Source of the DNA: Magicicada septendecula
Taxonomy: Eukaryota > Arthropoda > Insecta > Hemiptera > Cicadidae
DNA length: 64,000 bases
Reading direction: 5' to 3'
Assembly (NCBI GenBank): GCA_034769895.1
Contig: CM068367.1
Location: 349,557,111 to 349,621,110, forward strand
Shown: positions 36,583-50,049 of the stretch, one piece after another
How positions within the stretch are numbered: position 1 is the first letter of the stretch
Layout of the letters: each line of letters opens with the position of its first letter
Made by a program: the position numbers and the translations under genes
The notes under the pieces: generated by a model
The model's database searches: none
The model's input: the letters and a program-made list of their open reading frames with translations, nothing else
What the model was told of the DNA's origin: nothing

Positions 36583-37560
36583 GGCAAACGATAACAGCCG
36601 CAAATTCAAACAGAATCAAATAATTTTTTGCATACAGCCCTGATTTGTAGAGTACTCGCGACCTATTGTTTTTGGTGAAGATCGGTTGAGGGAAAGGGGT
36701 AGTTTACCTGCAACGGTTTTTTTTTATCAAGGGTAATTTTGTTTGTTTGGCAAACGATAACAGCCGCAAATTCAAACAGAATCAAATAATGTTTCGCATA
36801 CAGCCCTGAATTGTAGAGTTCTCAAGATCTGTTGATTTTGGTAAAGATCGGTTAAGGGAAAGGGGTAGTTTACCTGCAACGTTTTATGTTTTAACAAGGG
36901 TATTTTCTATGGCAAACGATAACAGCCGCAAATTCAAACATAATCAAATAATGTTTTGCATACTGCCCAGAATTGTAGAGTTCTCAAGACTTTTTGTTTT
37001 TGGTGAAGATCGGTTAAGGGAAAGGGGTAGTTTACCTGCAACGTTTTTGTTTTAAAAGGGTATTTTCTATGGCAAACGATAAGAGCCGCAAATTCAAACA
37101 GAATCAAATAAGTTTTTGCATACAGCCCTGATTTCTTGAGTACTAAAGACCTATTGTTTTTGGTGAAGATCGTTTAAGGGAAAGGGGTAGTTTACCAGCA
37201 ACATTTTATGTTTTAACGAGGGTTATTTTTTATGTGACGAACGATAACTGCCGTAAATTCAAACAGAATCAACTAGGTTTTTGCATACCTTTTTGAACTA
37301 AAGAGAACTCGAGGTCTGTTGATTTTGTTGAAGATGGGTTAAGGGAAGGGGTAGTTTATCAGCAACGTTTTATGTTTTAAAAAGGGTAATTTTTTTATGA
37401 CTAACGATAACTGCCGCACATTCAAACAGAATCAAATATTTTTTTGCATGCATCACTGAATTGTAGAGGACGGAAGGTCTATTGATTTTGGAGAAGATCG
37501 GTTAAGAGAAAGGGGTAGTTTACCTGAAACATTTTATGATTTAACAAGAGTAAAGTACTT
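36583..37560. repeat. Six tandem units of about 163 bp in a HIF intron
   Basis: Units begin near 36583, 36749, 36911, 37071, 37235 and 37398. Each has GGCAAACGATAACAGCCGCA, then a GAATCAAATA segment, GATCGGTTAAGGGAAAGGGG, and a T-rich spacer. Units diverge more toward the right end (the last two read GACGAACG/GACTAACG and ACTGCCG). A TG/TCTG-rich tract (36530-36565) stands just before the first unit. No protein is encoded. The block lies in the intron between the exons at 39556 and 35870. Confidence 0.88.
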
Positions 37561-39555
37561 AATTTTTATAAATAAAGTATCCTGATAAGAAGCTCATAGT
37601 AATCCACTGTAGAAACGTAGATGAAATATCTATAAATGAAGAGGTTAGGTGAACGGGATGGGGGTAATTTTCTATTATTAAAAATTATAGTTGAAGGTGG
37701 AGGGGATAATTTTTTATATGTTTACTACGTTATCGGCAACAAAGAAGTAGTTTTTTGTTAAAATTGCTTCCCGGGCTCTTTAGCCGTAGTCAAATGTTTT
37801 CTGCAAAACCAGACTTTTCGGCAGTGCCATCGACTGCCATCATCGGTGAAAATCGAGTGCGAAAACGTGAGGTGGTATACGTTAGTGACCACAGTACTGT
37901 GGTTAATGCTGAAGCAATAAGTAGAAAGACGTAGTTTCTATGGAAATATTTCATTTCGAATATGATTTTAAATATAAATCTTAGAACAAGGAAGTCATGT
38001 ATGGTTCTCCATACCGATATTTTCTAAGATACATATGAAAAACAGTAACATTTTTAGTGTTTACTAAAAAAACTATTTAGTCATTGTAAACATCAAATAA
38101 TACTGATTATTACTTTATTTAATCACTATAAGTGTTAATTACGAACCTCTATAGTTTTTAATACCTATCATCACTTACACCTAGTCCAACTCTGTTACTG
38201 TCACTGTCACTTTCTTGCAGGTTAATGACAATGCATTTTATATTACTGTGGTGGTAAACACTCCACTTATGGTAACATTTGGTTATCCTTATAATAACTG
38301 TATGTATTGAAATGACTTTTTTTATTGACCACTAATATCTGGATTAATAATTTTCAATTTTTTTAAACAATTAACAATTGAAAAGCATTAAAATGAAAAA
38401 ACGTATAATCAACCACAAAACTATACTTTCTGATGGGCAATTTCTATATCAGTCCCATAAGTATATTGACACAAGCGGAACAATATGTGCAATTCATGAA
38501 TCAGTAAGAACAGTAGCAGATTAGCATGGTAAGCAAGCAGTGTGAGGAAGTGGGAGAGCTGCGCGAGACCTTAGAGCGCAAATTAAAAATTCAGCGTGAG
38601 AGCAGTATGTTTTTCTAAATTTATTAAATTTAGGAATAATATTTCAAAAACTGCCACAAGAAATGTCATTTCTTACTAAGTACAGGAAATGAAAAATATT
38701 AACTGCTGAATTATTTCAATAAACAGAATATGAACTGACTTTTTTAAATCCTCAAGTTCCCTACTCAACAATATTCTCAACCTTGAACAGAAACTGATAA
38801 TTATCTCATTTTCTTCAAAAATAAAAGTAACTGTTGCACTTAAAAATACTGATAAAATCTACAGTTGCCTTGATGATTCCAAAAGTTTACAGACAACAAG
38901 AACTGAAAAGTTTCAGTAGTATAATAAAATCTTTGATACATGCTAACATTTCTTACTCAAATATTTGAATCAAACATTGATTTTGTTTAAACAGGATCAG
39001 ATACAAAATCTTAGACAACATTCTTAACAAAAATTATACACTAGGTTTGAGAAACATTTCTAAAAATGTGGTCATTGTATATTTTCTTTCTCTATTTCTT
39101 TTATACCATATACGAATCACACAAGTCTGACAACATTGAAATTAAAACATTTGTGTTTAACAACACCCTCTTGTATCTACTATTAAATATGCTACTTGTA
39201 TTTTATTAAATCACTATATGCTCTTATTCATTATATTCTACTAATAATTATTCATTATAGTCTACTAAATTACCTACAACCACAGTTTAAAAAATGTCAT
39301 ATCTGTAATAACCACTAACAATGGCATTTATAACTATTCAATTAACATCTACAAAGCGATTAATGACATGTACAGGAAATGTCAATCCATAATTGAACTG
39401 AATGAAAAGTAATCAAAACATGAAATGGATACCATATAAGCATTTACTTTTCAGTCAATAAATTTCTTTACATTAATGTTATATGTATCAAATATTAAGA
39501 TGGAACTTTTTACTAACTACATAATAAATGTATGTTTCATATCAGTACATCATAC

Positions 39556-39776
39556 TTTTCATCTGCGTATGTAAACTTCATGTCAAGAGAATGTTTGCTA
39601 AGGAATGTCTGGTGGCCAAGTGGAGTCTCGATGTTTGAAGGATGTGGTATTGGTTCTCCAATCGCAACAAGGCAAAGCTGTGGTACAGTGTCATTTTCAA
39701 CCACTTCTTCATCACTGTCACTTTCTTTTTTTACTTTATCATCACTGTTGACCATGTGACCGGTACAATGTATTAC
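39556..39776 (-). CDS. sima: HIF-1alpha exon: end of PAS-A and linker into PAS-B
   Basis: Acceptor TTTCAG with AG at 39778-39777; donor GTATGA, GT at 39555-39554. It starts in phase 0 and leaves two bases of a Lys codon. It encodes [11 protein letters not shown], an acidic [14 protein letters not shown] loop, and [18 protein letters not shown] then [16 protein letters not shown]. Human HIF1A has [40 protein letters not shown] at this place. The acidic loop is the least conserved part. Confidence 0.95.
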
Positions 39777-41258
39777 CTGAAAATATTAAATGCCCATCAA
39801 TTTATAGCTTCCATGCATACAATATTGAGTAATGTGAACTATATCTGTAGTCAGAACAATATTTGATATATCTAATACATTCAATCATAGTGAATATAAC
39901 TAGAGAGATTAACAATGAGAAACAAAGAAAATTAGAAAAAATTATTTAAACAGATGTGGGTATAATACCACAGAAGTGGGTTAGTTAATAATACCTACTA
40001 CTCATTCAAAATAACAGCTATAGAGAACATTCAATTTATTATTCACAATAGGTTAAATGTACAAAATTACACTTTTTTCATTATTTTTACTTAATCGGTT
40101 TATTTAATTTAAATCCATCTGCAGAAGATATTAATTAGACCGAATACTTCAGTAAGCTATCAGTACCCCCCCCCCACACACACACACACACACCAGTATA
40201 TAATAAACAGGCTAAAATTACTTTATTATCGCTGAATATCAAACACCATTAACATAATATAAAAATAATCATGTTACTATTTCAGATCAATATAATGACT
40301 ATACTGGTTTTGACTGATAAAGCTAGCCATGCGACACTGGCCAACAGTGACAAATGAACTCTGTAATTATATTATCAAATTAATTTCATCACGCAAACAT
40401 ATGACTTCATATTTTAATGAACTATTTTATTTCACATACATACTCTTTAGTTGTGGTAAAGTGTGTGCTCAGCAGTTGGATTTACAGTGTCAATGTGCAT
40501 ATAAAAAAAAACGTGATGTCATTTTGGCCAGTAATAATATATAAAAGCACTACGATTTTTATACAAAAATCGGATTATATATGTACAATTTAAACTGTAT
40601 TATATATTATTTAAAACTTACAGCCTGTCAATTGATTTTCAAACATTACTACATATACTATAAAATTAATCTTCAAATGTTGAATTACACATCTTAATTA
40701 AACTCTGCAAATTTGTAACTCACTATTCCTCAAATTTATGTTTGAAACTTCACACCTCTGACGAATTTTAAATGAATTCAAAAACTGATTGTTAAAATAC
40801 ATTTAATTTTTTTTAGTCTATAACTTTATTTCAAAGGGAATTTTTCTCAATCAACTGAGCTCATCAACTGAAATCTTCAGTATTTAAATATACTCACGAA
40901 CTCTATTACGGAATTATGCATGACACACACACACACACACACAGAGTTGGTTATTTTCATTAAATTAAGTTTTACAAATAAATTTTTGCTGGCATGTGAA
41001 AAGTAGCTTCATAACAAAACAAAAAAATGTGAAGTAACACAAAAGTATTCTATTACTGAATCAACAAATCTTACAGAAGAAACAACACCTGAAAATACTA
41101 AAATTCTACAACTATTTACTTTTCCTACTAATAGGTGGTGATGATATTAGTTATTACCACTACTGCTACCACTGCCACTACTACTACTACTATCATCATT
41201 GTCATCCTACTATTATCATTGTCATCCTCTTTTCTTTCTTGTCAAAGAAATACGTTAC

Positions 41259-41435
41259 CTTGTAAGTTGCTGATTTTAAATTGACGTTGCGTCCCTTGCT
41301 GGTCAACGTACATTTCATACGTAGGAAAAATGACTTCTGTAAAGATTCAGCATCTTTTCCAGTCAACATTTCCTTAACCTCACTGTGATCACAAGGATGA
41401 CTTACTTCATAAATGCTCTGCCCCATTAAATCGAT
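41259..41435 (-). CDS. sima: HIF-1alpha exon: second part of PAS-A
   Basis: It is 177 bp, exactly 59 codons, phase 0 at both ends, between TTTTAG (41437-41436) and a GTAACG donor (41258-41257). It encodes [20 protein letters not shown] then KEML and [20 protein letters not shown] followed by LKSATYK. The HPCDH and [11 protein letters not shown] blocks are diagnostic of HIF-alpha among bHLH-PAS proteins. PAS-A contributes to dimerisation with ARNT/Tango. Confidence 0.96.
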
Positions 41436-42203
41436 CTAAAACAAACAAACAAAAAATTAAGGCTACCATGTAGAAAAACAATAGTATTTTTATGTACAAC
41501 TATCTACTTTATGGAAAAAGAACAAAAGGTGTCATCAAAAGTTATCAAAAATAAAAATTAAAATTTTAATACCATAACATGGCTAGGCACTTTTTAAATC
41601 TAGTATATTTTAGAATCTCTCAATTTAAATATTTCTAATCACAAAATTGGCTAATTAGATATTCTTTCTTGGCAAGCATATCTGCAGTGACGGTGCTGAA
41701 TAATCCTTACTGTGAGATGGAATCGAGTGAAGAATAACTAATTAAAATTTAGTTATTCACTATGGGTAAGTAGTGATGAAAACAATCTGTAACATTCCCT
41801 TTCATTTGGGTTTTAGGCCAGGACACTGTCTGAATAGCTGTGTGGTGGCATCTTGGGTAATACCAAATGGTCTTCATTCATGTTGAAAGAAGTCTTTGTC
41901 CTAATGTGTATAGTCTAGTATATACAAATTTTCTTACAAATTTAAAATAGAAAACTAAAACTAAACTGTGCTAGAGCTTCATGAACAACAAATTATGAAG
42001 CTATGTTATCAGTATCATAACAGAAATATAACATTCTACATAAAGTGGCATAGCTAAAATTTTTCCATGAGGGGATTTGACCAAAATTTTTGAGATCTGG
42101 GCTATAGACCAGGAATTTTCCATGATCGCATGTTACTGATGGTAAGTAGGGAAGACACGTTAGCAACAGTGTAAAGGATTCAGCAGATGTAGCCTACTGT
42201 GTT

Positions 42204-43542
42204 TGTAACGTGTCAAAATTGGGTAATTTCATTTATTGCGGTTATGGGGTATTTGTATTTCATTTTATTTCATTTCGGGGTTTTTATAAAAATATTGTGA
42301 AAGTTTTATTTTCCGACAACGCTATTTCCATTATAACGGAACACGTGGTAAGAAACAGTGTTGAGAACAAAGACAAGACGCAGTTTCTGTTGTGTAACCA
42401 GGCAAGGAATTTGCACCACCCTAAATTTCTCAGAACTTTGCATAAGTGTGACCACGCACCCACGAGCAGTACAAGTCCGCGCTCGGGGGACGCCGTTGTC
42501 CCAAAAACCAAGATGTCGGGAGAACCAATCTATTCACCGTCTCCTTGGCCAACTACAGGAAACATAGTTAAGCCCCGCCTACTGCTAGGGACATCAGTCT
42601 AGCAGCGACAAATATCGTCTACACACTTGGCTGATATACCTAATATGTTTCATGCATAGAGCTGATAAGCCACAGCAATTCAGCCTGAACGACAACGAAA
42701 TCAGGTGGCAGTGAACGGCAGCTTCCTCCCGCCTCAACACAGTCTACATTAGGCAGAGACGCTAGGCAGTCCACGAGAAGCCGACTCCAGATACAGACGC
42801 TTACAGTTTTGTGTAGGGCCCGGTCGGTGGTGTTATAAAATGTAATTAATTCAATAGGACCGACCGGGACCCAAGAAATTAATAACCATATTACCGTGAT
42901 TGACGGGCAGTTGGTGCAGTGACATGGAGTGATTAATTAAATACGGAATCTTTATAACGGGAATCGGATAACAGAAACACGTGTTCGGTCGGTAGTGAAC
43001 AGTGAATTAAAACATGAATTAAATACTATTACCGTGAATCAAATATGTAATATCAAGGGGTAAAGCATTAAATTGAGTGTGAGTGTGGATGAGCAGAATG
43101 GGCTACCTTAATTATTAGAATACTTGATAGGTTAGATGATATTTTATGTTAGTTAAATCTGAGGGATAAATGTATATTTTAAAACCTATTTTTTCAGTGT
43201 CTTTTAACATTCATTAAAATCAGTTGGTTTAATTTGAAATATGTGTTAGCCTAAGTTATTTCGTCATTACCACTTTCTCATTTCTGTGTTGCAAAATTCG
43301 TCTAAACGTTCCGGAATCTTTCTGAATTATTAATTGGGTGTGGTCAGATAGCAAAATTGTCCCTTTTATTTAAGGTGGAGTGTAAAGGTTTTCGATATTT
43401 TACCTATAAAAAATAATCGTGGCGACCCTGATCTTCTGATGAAATCTAAATAGGTAAGTAGTTGTGGCTGAGTACAGGTAAGTCCTGGTAGGGTATTTTA
43501 TGTATTAAATATATTTCGGCTTCTATCTTTTTTATTGTTACA
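42204..43542 (+). repeat. Solo LTR (Gypsy-like), antisense within a HIF intron
   Basis: Begins TGTAACGTGTCAAAATTGGG at 42204 and ends TTTATTGTTACA at 43542, flanked by TGTT duplications (42200-42203, 43543-43546). It is homologous throughout to 21400-22794 on the opposite strand; for example the GGTCGGTCCTATTGAATTAA-type block and the ATAATCGTGGCGACC block occur in both. The start resembles the LTR at 54562 (TGTAATGTGTCAAAA). A run of about 18 G lies just outside near 43600. Confidence 0.88.
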
Positions 43543-43597
43543 TGTTAATACATAGGCTCTAACAAGCTGCTACTGTCTGCCTGGAGGTCTTCTGTGC

Positions 43598-43618
43598 TCC
43601 GGGGGGGGGGGGGGGGGT
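43598..43618. repeat. Homopolymer G run
   Basis: About 18 consecutive G just past the solo LTR. Its length is likely to be unreliable in the assembly. Confidence 0.9.
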
Positions 43619-45922
43619 CAGGATGAGCACTGCCAGCTGTAACACATTATTTTGAAAATTCTACACAAATTTTGATCAATGGACTTATTTTTTAAAAACT
43701 TGTTGAAATAATTCACAAAAATGATCAAAACTATGATGTAGTGAAAGAAACCAATTTTACACTGCTTCAACATCTGTGGCACCTACAGGATCATTACAGA
43801 CTTACAATCGTGTTACTTTACAGTGACCGTTTTATAGCTGCGTGAAAAGTGAGGGTAGTGAGGAGACTAAGTGTGCTCAGTTGTAACACTTCATTCCAAA
43901 AACGTCCGTCTTACTGTTGCTACAGCCGGCTTTATGGTACCCTTTAGTATACAGTAATGTTTTTGAAAACACATCAACACTTACGCACTCAGTGAGATCT
44001 GCCATTACACTGACAAAAAACAGGGTTCTGCGCACATTACTTTCACTAAGGTTGCTGGCCACTATAAAATACACAAGTAGTAACAATGCTACGTGTAAAC
44101 ATGAAAATGCTGTGCTACTTTCCTTGCCTATCGAGGACCATGAACATCATTATGATTTTGAAACCCAAGAAGCCACCAACACTTCCTGGAACAAGACAAG
44201 TGGAAGATGTGCTACCCCACACCTCTTGCCAGCACAGTCAGATATTCGGGCAACACCTGCAACTCCATTCGGCCCTATCTCTATCATGTACAGGGGACTG
44301 GCACTGTGCTGTGTCACATGCACGTACATGCATGCACACACACACACCAGGGCACTAGGATGCCGTATACAACTTCTTTCTATTTGACAACATGAAAATG
44401 TAACATCAACGATGGCAAGTAGCCCATGCCTACCACAAAACAGAAACAATCAATATTTTATATTTATACACATTGGTATAACATACACTCTTACAAAAGA
44501 TTTTGTACCGGTACTGAATATGGAGTTAAGCAAATGACACATAATTTTACACAATGTACATTACACAATAATGCTGAAGTTTTTAGAAAGGTTAATGAGT
44601 AGCCAAAGAAGAATTCTGCTCAACAGCTTCAATAAGAATATAGTCTTATACGTAGGGTACGTAATATACTTGATGGTAAGAGGAGTACTGGAATTAGTAG
44701 GAGAGGAATACGTTTGGAAAGAACATCAGGAAAACTGGGACTTGTGGTAACAGTTAAATTAAGTACACGTGCAGTCATGAAAAATATGTACTGCCAATTC
44801 CCACAAGTTAGTGGAGATAAAACAAAAAATTATAGTTTTACATAAAGTATTCATCATACCACCAATGACATAACAGACTAAAAAAAGAAACATATCATCT
44901 GGTGTGTACATCTACTTTGCACTATTAAAAGTGTTTCAAAGTTTTGAAAATGGAGACTTGATTACGCAACAGAGAATGGTGAAAAATTATACAAGAGGTC
45001 AAAACCCACACAGTCTATATTGCAAGTAAGCATGTTTTAAGTGCCTAAACCTTTAACATGTATTGCAATACCTATTCTGTAATAACTGTAATCTTAACAG
45101 TGATGCTGCAGATCTCTTATTTTTTATACAGTAAAAAATAATATCTTTTTATTGTTAGAGATTTGTACATTTGTACAAAATGATCAAAGTCAATTAATTG
45201 GAATATTAATTATCTGACACTTTTATAGGAGATGTTGTAAACCGTCTGTTTTCTGGAAGAAGAAGCACTGTAGGAATCAAATAAAAAGCAATTCATATTC
45301 GACTTCTCATAAAATTAGTTAATGAGTTTTGTACACATCATGTTATCTGGTGGTTGTAATGTTTTCTGAAATGTTTGCAATATTCTAAATAAACAAATAA
45401 TGTACACTCAGCTGCTTCCTCCTCCAAACTAATCCTGTACTTACAAAGAAGAGATTCTGACACAAAGAACTGAGCAATCTAAAGCAATCCAATATTTATC
45501 ATTTACTTTAAATGATTTTCTGAAAACACTGTGTTGTTATACTTTTTCAATACAATCACATATTTTGTTATGCATGACCCACTTAATTTTGATTTTTCAC
45601 TTGTCTGTCATGTTAATACATAATTTTTACACTTCTGCGTTACATGTGACATCAATTAGTCCATAAAATCAATTATCTGTTTCATGACACACACATGTAC
45701 ATGTGAAAACCGCTGCCACATAACATGAAATTGTTTCATTTCTTTAAAATTTCCAATAGTTCGTAAGCAATGGCTGTGTTTCTAACAGTTTCTTAATCTT
45801 TCATATACTCTATCATATTCATGTACTCTCTCCGGTGCTGTACAAAGAAAAACTAGAACACCTTTGTAGTGGTATAAGAAAGAATACAAAATGAATAACT
45901 CTGTGCGTGCGTGACGCGCGCG

Positions 45923-46030
<108 letters not shown>

Positions 46031-46321
46031 CAGATATGTAAACACACTTTTCCTGAATAAATACTGATGTGGAAAAATGTATGTTTAGACCCTCTCATTA
46101 CAAAGGGATAGAATAATTTAAAAAGTAAAATATCTGAACACTTGAAAAGAATTATGAAGTTCAAAACTTGTAACACATGTCCCACTTGAAAAAATTTCTA
46201 CATGAGCCCCTCTTCAAACATCCCAACTGTATGTATAACCACTAACTTTTTTACAGGTAAAATATTTTAAATAGTAACAATTTGAACATAATAATATAAA
46301 CATATCGTTCATATTACTCAC

Positions 46322-46467
46322 CTGAGACAAACCCAAATATTCATTGACATTGTCTGAAAGAAACACAATATCACCGTCTGTAGATACAACCAGCAGAAAA
46401 CCTTCCAGTGCTTTGAGAAACAAAGCATCATTTTGTGAAGCAGACCGGTCAGTCTTCTTACTTGGAA
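46322..46467 (-). CDS. sima: HIF-1alpha exon: start of PAS-A
   Basis: Acceptor GATGCTTTCAG (AG at 46469-46468); donor GTGAGT, GT at 46321-46320. The 146 bp complete a split Leu codon and end in phase 0. It encodes LPSKKTDRSASQNDALFLKA then LEGFLLVVSTDGDIVFLSDN and VNEYLGLSQ. The human counterpart is [34 protein letters not shown] in content. The exon length matches the vertebrate exon closely. Confidence 0.96.
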
Positions 46468-46773
46468 CTGAAAGCATCAACTAGTCATGTCTCACTCTGT
46501 TTTTTCATATAAAGTAAAAATATTTTTGGTGTTATTAAAGAAACAAATAAACTTCTATTTGATTAACGATGTGTGTTCTAACATATTTATTATAAAAATA
46601 AATAAATTCATGATTCATTTAAAAGCATGTGAAATGTTCAAATTTATAAGACTGTTGCTTCACTGAAAACAACTTTAACTACACAAATGTTTTCTTACAT
46701 TACTTACTGTAAATTATAAAAGGTTTTGTGAGGTTACACAGTAAACTGGATACAGTTTTTAAAACAACTGTGT

Positions 46774-46986
46774 CAGCATTTCAATAATTTTTATTGTCAT
46801 CAATTGTCTATGAGTTGTTACAGACAACAACAAACATCTACAATTTGTATGATGATGACACTGGTATAACATGACAACAGCATTTCAACAATTTTTATTG
46901 CCATTATCGTGCCAACTGTAGATGAGTTACTGGTGTCATAACAACTCATAGACAACTGATGACAACAAAAATTGTTGAAATGTCAG
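46774..46986. repeat. Three copies of a 50-bp unit, one inverted
   Basis: CAGCATTTCAATAATTTTTA.. at 46774-46823 recurs as CAGCATTTCAACAATTTTTA.. at 46878-46930, and in inverse orientation at 46939-46986 (arms agree at about 45 of 49 positions). The outer pair can fold as a hairpin. This looks like a small palindromic non-autonomous element. It lies in the intron between the bHLH and PAS-A exons. Confidence 0.75.
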
Positions 46987-47554
46987 CATAAATGTTTAAA
47001 AAATGTTTCTACTTGTTGATAAGACCTCACAAAACCATTCGTCATTTATTCTTTCATGGTCACTACTAAATCACAGGATTATTTACTGTACTACTTAAAT
47101 TAAAAAAGCTGTCAGTTTGTATTTTGTGTTATACAAACTGATATACAAAATAAAATTTTCTTAAAAATAATAATACTTTCTTAACAAAAATTACTTAAAC
47201 ATTAATTATTCATGTTCTTAAAATGCAGGCAGCCTGCCTTCTTAAAATGCAATGCGGGCGGCCTGCCCAAACATTTCCCTCAATTTTTTTTGAGAATGGA
47301 TATAGACCATTGAACTTAAGTAGAACCAAATTTTCCCCTATATATTTAACATAAAAAACAAACATTAATTTTTTAAATAATATTATAGTAGTACTTAATG
47401 ATGTACTTTGAGAGTACACATTTGGTTAACTCCACAACAGACCGGTGATTCCAGTTAAGAATGCACTAAGGCCAGGCCTGCACCGTTATCTGTTATGAGC
47501 TACGAAAGGAAATTAATAATTAGCCTTTAGAACAATAAAGAGAAGACAGGCCAG

Positions 47555-47890
47555 CCCAATAGCAGAAACGTTTTGACAATTATTGATCTTTTGAGTAAAT
47601 ATGATATACTGTAGCAAGAAGTAATCAATGGTCCGAAGAACAGGGAGAAGTATATGAGTCCAAACATTCAAAATGTACTCACTCAGCTTTTATCTAAAAA
47701 AGTTTAAAATATTATTTTGAAACAGATTGAATTTGCCAAGTTTTTTCTGTAATAATGGATTTACTCAAGACATTAACAAAAAAGATCAACTGAGTCAAAT
47801 AATCAGATATGTCTCAATTTATGAAGATGAAGCAGGAAGACCCATGAACTTCAAAATAATTAAATCTTCTTAGGATTTATATGGAAAAAA
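47555..47890 (+). pseudogene. hAT transposase relic, ZMYM1/TTF-finger type
   Basis: Plus-strand fragments read IIDLLSKYDIL, then YMSPNIQNVLTQLLSKKV, ILKQIEFAKFFSVIMD, QLSQIIRYVSIYEDEAG and RPMNFKIIKSS. This is the order seen in ZMYM1-like and related hAT transposases (YD...SPKIQNE...EV..AKFYSV..DE.TD...QLS...RFV). The catalytic DE-TD block has decayed. Several stops and shifts are present. It is antisense to the HIF gene, in an intron. Confidence 0.6.
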
Positions 47891-49491
47891 AACGGTAAAC
47901 TGGTCTAAGGCTTAGAAGAAAAGATTGAACTGAACAGTCTTATGGACAACATAATCTGTTTACATTATACAATTTTAGTAGCTGCCACACCTATAAAGAG
48001 GGGTCAATATTCAATAAGGAACAATGGAATGAATTATGTAAAGGTAGTAGAGGGCCCCGCAGATGATTCCTGCAGAGGGCTCAGAAAAGAGAGTTACGCC
48101 ACATGTGTCTCATATTAGCATCAATTTTATCTTTGCCTACTACATATACACTAACTACTACATCTTGTATAAGTCAGATCAGAATAATAAAATATTATAA
48201 CAAGATTAAATTTTAACTACATAGTGTAAAAGTAACCTTGACATCAGTTTCCACCAATGGATATAATCATATTTAACGAAGTGACATAATTAAAATTAGA
48301 GACGTTTATATTGTTCAGCTGGTAGTATTGTATGAGCCAATTACATATCGCTGCTTTAATCATTTCTGGTTTTTGTTGCAGGGGCAGGAACACATGGACA
48401 GTATGCTTCAACTGTGAGGGAAGCTCGATAATTACATATCTAATAAGAATATAACAAGAGAAATTTCCTAAATACTACATTTCCAATACAGCAATTTTAA
48501 TGTCAAGTTAACTATTAAATTTAAAACCACTCATACCAATACAGATCCTGCAAAGTTTGGAAAGTCATGTATACCTTCTAAAGCCAATAGTTCAAATAAA
48601 AATAACCAATGTACACAATTTATTATTTTGTAAACCAATGAGGTTATTATTATTGCTTTTTTTAATAGTTGGACAGTTTTACATAGTTATTTCACTTAAG
48701 GCAAAAAGTAAATTTAATATACAAAAACTTATTTCATTCCCGTCCAAAACTAGTCTAATGTGAAACACGGTTACGCTACTGACTTGAGTACCCAATTTCA
48801 TGATAGATTATGCACAAGAATATTTGTATTTGTTATTATTTCTGACACATACGATATAAATAGATTAAGGTATAAATAAATTGTTACTTGGTAGCACTAA
48901 CTAACTTAATCAAGAGTAATCAAGTCATCTCTGCTTTTTCTAACAATCATTGTTTTTTCAAGGATTCTATGATATTTTAAGGCATTATACCGCTGCTCAC
49001 AAACCCTACTTAACAATTATCATGAATTCTATTTCCATTTGGATTTTACAAAGTAACATCCATAATTAATTTTAATTTTGGTAAGTAATTTACTTCATTT
49101 TCTCACCTAAACACAAATAAAACTTTCGAGTCAAGCATGACACTATTATACAATAAATAACTCAATGTTTGTCCTATCTACAATGCATAAGCACAGTGAG
49201 TTATGCCTATACCTCCTTGCACAGCAGAAACACTCACTCACTAAGTGCTGCATTACACTATTTTAAACTTTCTATTATGACACTTTCAATACGACTTTCA
49301 TATTTCTTATATACACATATTTTTACCTTTTGAATGGCATCCTGCTATGCAATACTTTAGGATTCTAAACATTTTCTGTTTATTGTTTAGTTTGTACTTT
49401 TCATAATGCCATAATATTCTTTACCTGACTTACTGAAATTCTGCTAAAGCTGATTATTCTACTGACATAAACAATTCTATTAAATACTTAC

Positions 49492-49679
49492 GTGCTTTGA
49501 GAATTGTTCGAACCCGAAGAAATGATATTGCAAGACGCATTACTGATGCTTTGTCCAACTGACCTATAGTAGATGCTGGCAGTGGCAAAGCATGAGCTAA
49601 GTCTGTAAAAATTTCTGTTTCGCGACTGCGGCGACATCGTGCTGCGTCACGGGATTTTTCTTTTCTTCGTTCCGAATTC
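49492..49679 (-). CDS. sima: HIF-1alpha exon: basic helix-loop-helix domain
   Basis: 188 bp between a TTTTTAG acceptor (AG at 49681-49680) and a GTAAGT donor (49491-49490). It starts with the last base of a split codon and then [20 protein letters not shown] (basic DNA-contact region) and [40 protein letters not shown] (helix-loop-helix). The [14 protein letters not shown] and LDKASVMRL blocks are diagnostic of HIF-1/2alpha and Sima. The family is the oxygen-regulated subunit that binds RCGTG hypoxia-response elements with ARNT/Tango in the nucleus. The gene's first exon, short in other animals, was not identified upstream. Confidence 0.97.
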
Positions 49680-50049
49680 CTAAAAACAAAAAACATACAT
49701 TAATACTTAAATCTGTCAATCAAGCATTACATAAAGCTAAATATTCTTGGTCAACAAATAAAAATGTTAAACTATGTTAACACATTACAGGTTCATAAGA
49801 CAGGGGAAATAATTACTCACATACACATTAACATTACAGTTTTGTACATCTTAAACATAGCTTGATGTACTGATACACAATATTTGCTGTAGAATATACT
49901 CTGAGTACATCTGTATGATTAAAAACTATATAAATGACTCCCCATTTCACATGCTGAAATCACCGTTTTCTAGTCTCCGTCTGTATAAAAACACACGTTT
50001 ATATATCTAGTTTTACCATGAACTTTTATCAGCATTTTACTAACTATAT

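Noticed and set aside
36202..36619. Minus-strand frames next to the tandem repeat
   Set aside because: Contain the TG/TCTG tract translated as THTQTH-type repeats and show no HIF homology.
44086..44449. Overlapping 60-150 codon frames on both strands
   Set aside because: They mirror each other, share no conserved motif, include a CA-repeat tract, and lie within a HIF intron.
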